A DNA stretch of 64,000 bases, from contig JANRKK010000004.1 of assembly GCA_033763555.1 (NCBI GenBank), forward strand, positions 1 through 64,000, written 5' to 3'. A program made the translations under genes and the position numbers. The DNA comes from JALYJG01 sp033763555 (GTDB lineage: Bacteria > Pseudomonadota > Alphaproteobacteria > UBA9219). The notes beneath the pieces were generated by a model. The model was not told the origin of the DNA, did no database searches, and saw nothing but the letters and a program-made list of their open reading frames with translations. Below are positions 1-5,565 of this stretch, in pieces. Position 1 is the stretch's first letter. Each line of letters begins with the position of its first letter.

Positions 1-37
1 ATATAAGGTTTATTTTCAATCGGCCAACAAATTATCT

Positions 38-49
38 CCTAGAAAATTT
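38..49 (+). repeat. Left copy of a 12-bp inverted repeat
   Basis: The 12 bases CCTAGAAAATTT are the exact reverse complement of 5239-5250. The two copies bracket the excisionase, integrase, XRE/ImmA and ubiquitin-like genes. They could be recombinase binding sites or ends of a small mobile cassette. The motif is AT-rich and partly palindromic, so chance cannot be excluded. Confidence 0.35.
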
Positions 50-71
50 TTAACAATCAAGAGGAGGGGGC

Positions 72-251
72 ATGGAAAAAGAAGCTTATCGCGTCACTGA
101 ATTTTGTCAGCGTTACGCCATTTCAAAGGCCAGTTTTTATCGAGAGACTGCCGCCAATCGTCTGAATATTCTTAAGCGAGGGCGCACAACTTTAATTTCT
201 CGCGCTGAAGCGGAGCGTTGGTTCTCAAGCCTATCTCAGGTCAATTCGTAA
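72..251 (+). CDS. Small HTH protein, excisionase/AlpA-like
   Basis: This 59-aa reading frame follows a strong ribosome site (GAGGAGGGG, 61-70). The protein opens MEKEAYRVTEFCQRYAISKA and continues with a segment ending LISRAEAERWFSSL. A first helix-turn-helix followed by a wing and a C-terminal AEAERW helix is the layout of the MerR-like HTH_17 excisionase/AlpA family. It lies 62 bp upstream of the integrase on the same strand, which suits a recombination directionality factor or regulator for that integrase. The assignment rests on motif and context, not on a search. Confidence 0.7.
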   Translation: MEKEAYRVTEFCQRYAISKASFYRETAANRLNILKRGRTTLISRAEAERWFSSLSQVNS

Positions 252-313
252 TAATTCTTTCCGCAGAATTTTAACTCAAAACATTTTTAAAGCCATTGTG
301 ATGGAGGCATTTC

Positions 314-1501
314 ATGCGCCATACAGGACATATTCGTCAGCGTTCCAAAGAAAGTTTTGAAATTCGATATACGCTTGGGGTTGATCCGCTCACCGGCAAA
401 CGTCGAACGATTACGACGACTTTTCGCGGCGATAAAAAGAGTGCAGAAAAAGAGTTACGCCGTCTTTTGCGCTCAATTGACACGGGAGAATATGTTGAGC
501 CGACGAAAATCAAAGTAGGGGAGTTTCTACTTCAATGGCTCGAAGCAGTCCATTCACAGGTAAGTCCGAAAACGCATGAGCGTTACGCACAACTCGTGCG
601 TCTTTATCTCATCCCAACTTTCGGTGCGTGCGTGTTGCACAAGCTTTCGCCTCTGGCTATCCAGAATGCCTATAACGCATGGGAAACATCCGGGCGGCAG
701 GATGGTAAGTCGGGCGGCCTTGCACCACGTTCACGTCTTAGTATCCATCGTGTCTTCAAGCAGGCACTTAAGCATGCCGTTCAGTTACAGCTCATCCTTC
801 GTAATCCTGCTGATCATATTAAGTCACCAAGAGCGAAAAAAGTTTCCATCACGACCTTGACAGTTGAGCAATCGGCCATTCTGCTTAATGCCATTCAGGG
901 AACCCGATTGTATTGGTTAGTTTTGTTAGCCCTGACAACCGGTATGCGCCGCGGCGAAATCCTCGCTTTGCGCTGGAAGAACGTCGATTTTGACAAGAAA
1001 ACCGTTCGAATTGTTGAAAGCCTTGAGCAGACTAAAAAAGGCATTCGTTTTAAAGCGCCTAAAACGGAGCGGAGCAGGGCAGTTATTTTACCCGCCTATG
1101 CCGTGGAACAATTGATCGAATGGAAAGCCAGACAGGCTGAGGAACTTGTTGATAATGGTGCTGTTCAGACTGAAAATACCCTTGTGTGTGCAGCACGAGA
1201 TGGTCAACCGCTTTGGCCGTCCTCAGCATCGCATGAATTTGCCAAGGCCATGAACAAACTGCCCGGGCTCCCGCGTATTCGGTTTCACGATTTACGTCAT
1301 TCCCATGCCACCCAACTGCTTGCGGCAGGCATACATCCCAAAATCGCTCAGGAACGGCTTGGACACAGCACAATTACAACCACTCTAGACCTTTATTCGC
1401 ATGTAACAGATACTATGCAGGATGATGCGGCGGCGAAGCTGGATGCTGCTTTCCGGCTGATTATGAAAAGGCGGCAAAATCAAGGGTCACATCTTGGATA
1501 A
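314..1501 (+). CDS. Tyrosine-type site-specific integrase
   Basis: This 395-aa phage/island-type integrase cuts and rejoins DNA at attachment sites through a covalent 3'-phosphotyrosine intermediate. An N-terminal arm-binding region (about 1-60) is followed by a SAM-like core-binding domain (about 65-170) and the catalytic domain. The expected active-site residues are visible: R212 in TGMRRGE, H325 and R328 in FHDLRHSH, H351 in ERLGHS and Y361 in DLYSH. A GGAGG ribosome site precedes the ATG. It follows the small excisionase-like gene and leads into an XRE/ImmA pair and the ubiquitin-like operon, so it probably mobilised this 5-kb block. It is full length with no sign of decay. Confidence 0.95.
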   Translation: MRHTGHIRQRSKESFEIRYTLGVDPLTGKRRTITTTFRGDKKSAEKELRRLLRSIDTGEYVEPTKIKVGEFLLQWLEAVHSQVSPKTHERYAQLVRLYLIPTFGACVLHKLSPLAIQNAYNAWETSGRQDGKSGGLAPRSRLSIHRVFKQALKHAVQLQLILRNPADHIKSPRAKKVSITTLTVEQSAILLNAIQGTRLYWLVLLALTTGMRRGEILALRWKNVDFDKKTVRIVESLEQTKKGIRFKAPKTERSRAVILPAYAVEQLIEWKARQAEELVDNGAVQTENTLVCAARDGQPLWPSSASHEFAKAMNKLPGLPRIRFHDLRHSHATQLLAAGIHPKIAQERLGHSTITTTLDLYSHVTDTMQDDAAAKLDAAFRLIMKRRQNQGSHLG

Positions 1502-1519
1502 ACAATTAAACGATATTCG

Positions 1520-1548
1520 TTGACGATCTTTTTGTTTCAATGTACGCT
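1520..1548 (+). promoter_or_regulatory. Possible sigma70 promoter for the XRE/ImmA pair
   Basis: TTGACG (1520-1525) is followed after 17 bp by TACGCT (1543-1548), about 40 bp before the XRE start codon. The -35 box matches well and the -10 box poorly, so this is only a candidate. Confidence 0.3.
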
Positions 1549-1589
1549 GATAAGCTGATCCGCACACTTACTTATTAATTAGGAAGCAA

Positions 1590-1916
1590 ATGGCTATTGA
1601 CACGACCTCATTCGGGAGCGCCATCGCGAGCGCACGCAAAGAGCTAGAGCTTAGCCAGAAGGAAGTTGCAAAAAAAATCCGCAAGGAAGATGGCGAAACA
1701 ATTACACCGCAATACCTTAATGATATCGAACATGATCGGCGCAGCCCATCTTCCGATCACATCGTAAAGCAATTTGCTTCTGTATTAAAAATACCAGCTG
1801 ATATTCTTTATTGGCTAGCCGGACGTGTTCCTGGTGATGTCACAAACCGCACCGTTTCCCCCGAACAGATAGAGAAAGCCTACGCTGTGTTTCGTAAAAC
1901 AATTAAAGGAAAATGA
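1590..1916 (+). CDS. XRE-family HTH regulator paired with ImmA-like protease
   Basis: This 108-aa protein carries a Cro/C1-type helix-turn-helix at about residues 8-70 (SAIASARKELELSQKEVAKK, then PQYLNDIEHDRRSPS). It has the size and shape of the XRE repressors that partner ImmA/IrrE metalloproteases. The ATG follows AGGAAG, and the stop overlaps the ATG of the next gene, so the two are translationally coupled. In known XRE/ImmA pairs the protease cleaves or inactivates the repressor to trigger element or defence gene expression. By inference this pair could control the integrase or the downstream ubiquitin-like operon. Confidence 0.85.
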   Translation: MAIDTTSFGSAIASARKELELSQKEVAKKIRKEDGETITPQYLNDIEHDRRSPSSDHIVKQFASVLKIPADILYWLAGRVPGDVTNRTVSPEQIEKAYAVFRKTIKGK

Positions 1917-2635
1917 GCATGAAGTATGTGCGGGATCAAACCGGTCGGCTTCCCGAGCGTCCGCACTACGAACCCAAAGAGCTCGATACTTTGTTTGAAA
2001 ACATAGTCAGTAAATTTCTTAAGTTACGGCATGGCATAATCGAATTTCCAATAGCCACCGACGATTTAACGGTCCTTATCGAGCGCGATACCAAAGACTT
2101 GGATATCTACGCCGATTTAACCAGTTATGGCCCTAATGTGGAAGGTGTCACCGAATTCCATCCAGGCCAAAAACCGACTGTACGAATTTCTCGAACTGTC
2201 AGCGAAGCCGAGAATAGCGAAAATCGTTTCCGCACGACACTTACCCATGAATATGGGCATGTTCACTTGCACGGCTATTTGTTCGAGATGAACACGCGCG
2301 GCTCCGACCTGCTTGACCAACACAGCAAACCCAATGTTATCGCATGTAAACGCGATACGATTATATCGGCACCGCGGACAGACTGGATGGAATGGCAGGC
2401 TGGTTACGCTTGCGGCGCCATGCTCATGCCTGCATCCTATGTCCGCTCGGAAATTGAAAGATATCGCGTTGAATCCAAGCTCTATGGTCCTGTGCCAGCA
2501 TCCACACCGCAAGGTCTGAACATGATCGACCTTATCGTCAATCGATTTCAAGTTTCCCGGGACGCGGCGCGTGTGCGCCTTAGTGTCCTCGGCTATCTCG
2601 GCGCTGCGCCGACCGCTGGATCGCTGCCCTTTTAG
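1913..2635 (+). CDS. ImmA/IrrE-family metallo-endopeptidase
   Basis: This 240-aa protein has the zinc protease motif HEYGH (residues 112-116) inside THEYGHVHLHGYLFE, typical of the ImmA/IrrE family (formerly DUF955). A further segment, WQAGYACGAMLMPASYV, matches the family's second conserved helix. It overlaps the XRE gene by four bases (ATGA), so it probably acts on that regulator. An alternative ATG at 1919 has slightly better spacing from the AAAGGA ribosome site. The pair sits between the integrase and the ubiquitin-like operon, a common position for immunity-control proteases in mobile elements. Confidence 0.88.
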   Translation: MSMKYVRDQTGRLPERPHYEPKELDTLFENIVSKFLKLRHGIIEFPIATDDLTVLIERDTKDLDIYADLTSYGPNVEGVTEFHPGQKPTVRISRTVSEAENSENRFRTTLTHEYGHVHLHGYLFEMNTRGSDLLDQHSKPNVIACKRDTIISAPRTDWMEWQAGYACGAMLMPASYVRSEIERYRVESKLYGPVPASTPQGLNMIDLIVNRFQVSRDAARVRLSVLGYLGAAPTAGSLPF

Positions 2636-2662
2636 TAATTTCTGGCCTCGCTCAGAATCTTC

Positions 2663-2691
2663 TTGCACTGGGACCCGTCCGGCCCTATACT
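2663..2691 (+). promoter_or_regulatory. Near-consensus sigma70 promoter of the ubiquitin-like operon
   Basis: TTGCAC (2663-2668) and TATACT (2686-2691) are separated by exactly 17 bp, about 40 bp upstream of the first ubiquitin-like gene. This gives the operon its own start, separate from the XRE/ImmA genes. An AGGAGG ribosome site follows at about 2717-2722. Confidence 0.65.
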
Positions 2692-2730
2692 ACGTCAATT
2701 AGCTGATTAGTTGGCGAGGAGGCCATAGCT

Positions 2731-3015
2731 ATGAACGAGCACCACCACGAAGCGCATAAACATCACCCCGATCATGAGAAGTTCCGGCTTATCGTCGATA
2801 ACCGGGAACATAAATGGCCGGTTGAGCATATCACCGGCCTCGAAATCAAGGAGCTGGCGAAGGTTGATGTTAAAACCTACAGCGTCTGGGAAGTCATTCC
2901 TGGTCCTGGCGATGACACCGAGATCGACGACGGCACCGAAGTCGATTTGAAAATCGGGCCGAAGGAGCACGTCAAAAAGTTCATCACAGGCAAAAAGCAT
3001 TCGACGGAGGGCTGA
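2731..3015 (+). CDS. Multiubiquitin-type beta-grasp (ubiquitin-like) protein
   Basis: This 94-aa protein begins with a His-rich leader and then a beta-grasp-like segment (FRLIVDNREHKWPVEHITG, about 23-41) with the pattern of the Pfam Multi_ubiq family. Only one domain is present, whereas many family members carry several in tandem. The chain ends STEG, leaving a free C-terminal glycine without trimming, as a conjugatable ubiquitin-like modifier needs for adenylation by an E1. The next genes encode an E2-fold protein and a JAB-E1 fusion, which supports the role of modifier. Gaps are one base to the next gene. What it is attached to cannot be read from the sequence. Confidence 0.82.
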   Translation: MNEHHHEAHKHHPDHEKFRLIVDNREHKWPVEHITGLEIKELAKVDVKTYSVWEVIPGPGDDTEIDDGTEVDLKIGPKEHVKKFITGKKHSTEG

Positions 3016-3016
3016 A

Positions 3017-3397
3017 ATGAGCTTTCTTCCCTCCATGGACGCCGCACACCTTCAAGAGAAGGCCATCGCCTATCGAGAGATCAATCAGAATGGGCAAAAG
3101 GGCATTGTTTTTTCCTCTTATCCCCTTCCCCCCGCCCGTTTCGATGCTGAAAAGGCTGACGTGCTGATCCTGTTGCCGCAGGGTTATCCCGATGTGCCGC
3201 CGGATATGTTTTTCACGTTACCTTGGGTCAGGCTGAAATCCGGGCATTTCCCGAAGGCGGCTGACCAAGCCTTTAATTTCGAGAACCAAACGTGGCAGCG
3301 TTGGTCCCGGCATAACAACGAATGGCGTGCGGGCGTTGATGGCATCTGGACTATGTTAAAGCGTGTTGATACCGCGTTACAGACGGCGGCCGCATGA
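3017..3397 (+). CDS. E2/UBC-like protein of the Prok-E2_E type, without cysteine
   Basis: This 126-aa protein shows the UBC-like segment VLILLPQGYPDVPPDMFF (49-66) and the conserved C-terminal block WQRWSRHNNEWRAGVDG (93-109) of the Prok-E2_E family, encoded beside multiubiquitin and JAB-ThiF genes. In canonical E2 enzymes a cysteine carries the modifier as a thioester; this protein contains no cysteine at any position. It may act as a scaffold or adaptor, or use another nucleophile (S97 or H99 in the WSRH block are candidates by position only). Its stop codon overlaps the E1 start (ATGA), so the products are probably made in fixed ratio. Confidence 0.8.
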   Translation: MSFLPSMDAAHLQEKAIAYREINQNGQKGIVFSSYPLPPARFDAEKADVLILLPQGYPDVPPDMFFTLPWVRLKSGHFPKAADQAFNFENQTWQRWSRHNNEWRAGVDGIWTMLKRVDTALQTAAA

Positions 3398-4815
3398 CGA
3401 CCTACAGTCTCACGATCCGCGAAGATCATTTCATTAAGATCCAGAGGCATCTTCTGTGGCCGGATGGCAATGAGCATGTCGCCTACATCATATGTAGCGA
3501 AGCGCGCGCGGGCGCTGATCCTTGGGATCGTGAAACGCACAGAAAATTTCTATCTTATGAAGTTGTAACCGTTCCTGACGATCAAGTCGTTGAATCAACC
3601 CCGCAGCTGGTGACATGGCGCACAGCCACATTCGTATCGGCGATTAAGAAAGCCCGGGCGAAGAACCAATTCGTTGCTATCATTCATAACCATCCGGCCG
3701 GTATGACCGCGTTTTCCGCCCAAGACGACGTTAATGAGCGAGACCTAATAGAGCTGGCGCAGAAGCGTAACGGCCCGGATGAATCGATTCTAAGCGTCAT
3801 CCTCACGCCAGATGGTGAACTTCAAGGCAGGATTTGGCTGCATCCGAACCCGAAGGGCCATAGCCCTCTCCGGATGATCCGGGTTATGGGGAAAGATTTC
3901 CGTTTTTACTATCCCGACCGCGGACGCGGCGTTTCGCCTGCGGCTTTTCACCGGCAAGCCCTGGCATTCGGGCAAGCCTTAAATCAGGATTTAAGCAACC
4001 TGCGCATTGCCGTGGTTGGATGTGGCGGCACCGGTAGCGCCGTTGCTGCCCTGCTCGCCAGGCTTGGCGTGGGCCAGATCGTGCTGATCGACAACGATAT
4101 TGTTGATCGGACGAATTTAAATCGCCTCCACGGTGCGCGCCAAGCTGATGCAGACGCGATGCTACCGAAGGTTATTGCCGTCGCCCGTTCGATCACCGAA
4201 TTAGGGCTAGGCGTCCGCGTCGTACCGGTTGAGGCTTGGGTGGGAGACCCCGGATGTAGGGATGCCCTGCGCGCTTGCGACCTAATTTTCGGCTGTACCG
4301 ACGATAACGAAGGCCGACTTTTCTTGAACAGGCTCGCTTTTTATTATTTGACGCCGGTGATTGATGTAGGCCTTGCGGTGGATGTTTCAAAAGATGAACC
4401 GCCAGAAGTTAAATGCCTCGATGGCCGCGTAACCGTAATCATCCCAACGCAGCCCTGCCTTTCCTGCCGCGGCGTGATCGATACCAAGGCCGCGCACGAC
4501 GAGACTTTGCGTAGGACAAACCCAACCGAATACACCCGCCGTAAGGCGGAAGCCTACGTTGCTGGCGAAGGCGATCCGCGGCCGGCGGTTGTGACCTTTA
4601 CGACCGAAGTCGCGACAATGGGCGTGAACGAGATGTTGCAGCGGATTCAGGGATTCCGCGGGCCGGACGGCGCCATCAATCAGAAGCTGCGTAAATTCCA
4701 TCTGGGAGAAGATTTCCGGCCCGGCAGCAGGCCGATACCCGGTTGCCGAATATGCGATGATAACGCAATATGGGGCCGTGGCGATATCGTGCCATTCCTT
4801 GATCGCATTACCTAA
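3394..4815 (+). CDS. JAB deubiquitinase-like / ThiF E1-like fusion protein
   Basis: This 473-aa protein fuses two ubiquitin-pathway domains. The N-terminal JAB/JAMM metalloprotease domain (about 1-165) has H98-N-H100-P, S108 and D111, the zinc motif HxHP(6)SxxD. The C-terminal ThiF/E1 adenylating domain (about 190-473) has the nucleotide loop GCGGTG (209-214), an acidic LIDNDIVDRTNLNR stretch (231-244), and two CxxC pairs (355/358 and 451/454) that probably bind zinc. C341 is one possible thioester cysteine. The JAB half would trim or remove the modifier and the E1 half would activate it. It overlaps the E2-like gene and is followed by the DUF6527 gene after nine bases. Confidence 0.9.
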   Translation: MTTYSLTIREDHFIKIQRHLLWPDGNEHVAYIICSEARAGADPWDRETHRKFLSYEVVTVPDDQVVESTPQLVTWRTATFVSAIKKARAKNQFVAIIHNHPAGMTAFSAQDDVNERDLIELAQKRNGPDESILSVILTPDGELQGRIWLHPNPKGHSPLRMIRVMGKDFRFYYPDRGRGVSPAAFHRQALAFGQALNQDLSNLRIAVVGCGGTGSAVAALLARLGVGQIVLIDNDIVDRTNLNRLHGARQADADAMLPKVIAVARSITELGLGVRVVPVEAWVGDPGCRDALRACDLIFGCTDDNEGRLFLNRLAFYYLTPVIDVGLAVDVSKDEPPEVKCLDGRVTVIIPTQPCLSCRGVIDTKAAHDETLRRTNPTEYTRRKAEAYVAGEGDPRPAVVTFTTEVATMGVNEMLQRIQGFRGPDGAINQKLRKFHLGEDFRPGSRPIPGCRICDDNAIWGRGDIVPFLDRIT

Positions 4816-4824
4816 GAGTCCGAA

Positions 4825-5208
4825 ATGCTGCAAAAAAAATGGTGGGCCTTACTCTGGTGGGCAGGCCTTTCGCCGCGGCCACAGCTCACCGCGAATATAG
4901 TAAGTACCAACCCCTCCCCAGCCGACATTGGCCCTGGTCGCGTTATTGTTGTCGGCGGCAAAGGTTATCAAAAATGGGCTTATTTCCGTTGCCCTTGCGG
5001 TTGCAGGGAAACGATCATGCTTTCCCTAAATAAAACAACGCGGCCGCGCTGGGCCGTCAACATCGATAAGCGTGGGCGCCCTACAATAACTCCTTCAATA
5101 CGGCAGACCGCAGGATGCCTTAGTCATTTTTGGATACGGAACGGCGTTATCGATTGGTGCCGGGATACCGGTCGTCCTTGGAGCTCGGGCAATTGGGACA
5201 ACGAGTAA
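4825..5208 (+). CDS. DUF6527-family protein with cysteine cluster
   Basis: This 127-aa protein is the last gene of the ubiquitin-like operon. It carries a metal-site-like cluster FRCPCGCRETI (C56, C58, C60) and a second conserved block AGCLSHFWIRNGVIDWC (C98, H101, C112), the pattern of DUF6527. Four to six Cys/His ligands at this spacing suggest a zinc-binding fold. Because the operon has no recognisable E3 ligase, this protein is a candidate for a ligase, adaptor or substrate, but this is inference from position and possible zinc ligands only. The ribosome site is weak (AAGAG), and the start could be later than the ATG used. Confidence 0.75.
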   Translation: MLQKKWWALLWWAGLSPRPQLTANIVSTNPSPADIGPGRVIVVGGKGYQKWAYFRCPCGCRETIMLSLNKTTRPRWAVNIDKRGRPTITPSIRQTAGCLSHFWIRNGVIDWCRDTGRPWSSGNWDNE

Positions 5209-5238
5209 TACTCCTTCGTTCCTTCTGCCGCCGATTAG

Positions 5239-5250
5239 AAATTTTCTAGG
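5239..5250 (-). repeat. Right copy of the 12-bp inverted repeat
   Basis: AAATTTTCTAGG here is the exact reverse complement of 38-49. It overlaps a local 13-bp palindrome (TAGAAATTTTCTA, 5236-5248). It lies 30 bp after the end of the ubiquitin-like operon and 83 bp before the tRNA gene. Confidence 0.35.
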
Positions 5251-5258
5251 TAATATGG

Positions 5259-5282
5259 TTCGGTAGCAATTTCGGTAGCAAA
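5259..5282 (+). repeat. Tandem 12-bp direct repeat (TTCGGTAGCAA)
   Basis: TTCGGTAGCAAT and TTCGGTAGCAAA follow one another directly, 50 bp upstream of the tRNA-Arg gene. Short tandem repeats next to attachment sites often serve as integrase arm sites. Here that is only a suggestion. Confidence 0.4.
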
Positions 5283-5333
5283 TACCTTTCCACTTCCCTC
5301 CGCCCTGCACTAACACTATGATTTTCAATGCAT

Positions 5334-5410
5334 GCGCCCGTAGCTCAGCTGGATAGAGCATCGGTTTCCTAAACCGGGGGTCGGAGGTTCGAATCCTCTC
5401 GGGCGCACCA
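5334..5410 (+). tRNA. tRNA-Arg (anticodon CCT)
   Basis: The 77-nt sequence folds as a complete tRNA: acceptor stem GCGCCCG/CGGGCGC, D arm with GCTC...GAGC, anticodon stem TCGGT/ACCGG with loop TTCCTAA (anticodon CCT), T arm GGAGG-TTCGAAT-CCTCT and an encoded CCA end. It is the attachment site of the downstream island: its last 48 bases recur at 34479-34526. Confidence 0.96.
5363..5410 (+). repeat. attL-type core: 3' half of tRNA-Arg
   Basis: These 48 bases, from the anticodon stem to the CCA end, are identical to 34479-34526. Integration at a tRNA 3' end leaves a complete gene on one side and a 3' fragment on the other, which is what is seen. Confidence 0.9.
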
Positions 5411-5565
5411 TTTTTCAGTGACTTAGAATGTGGATAAGACCGGCGCTGTACTATAGATCAGCATTTGTACTATTCAGCGCGATTTCATGCCGTCGAATAA
5501 ACATATACAAGCAAAATATGACCAAGCTTTTCATCGCTACATCTACAATGTCATAAAATTAATGT

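Noticed and set aside
2731..5208. CBASS operon with ubiquitin-like ancillary genes
   Set aside because: No cGAS/DncV-like nucleotidyltransferase or effector gene is next to the ubiquitin-like genes.
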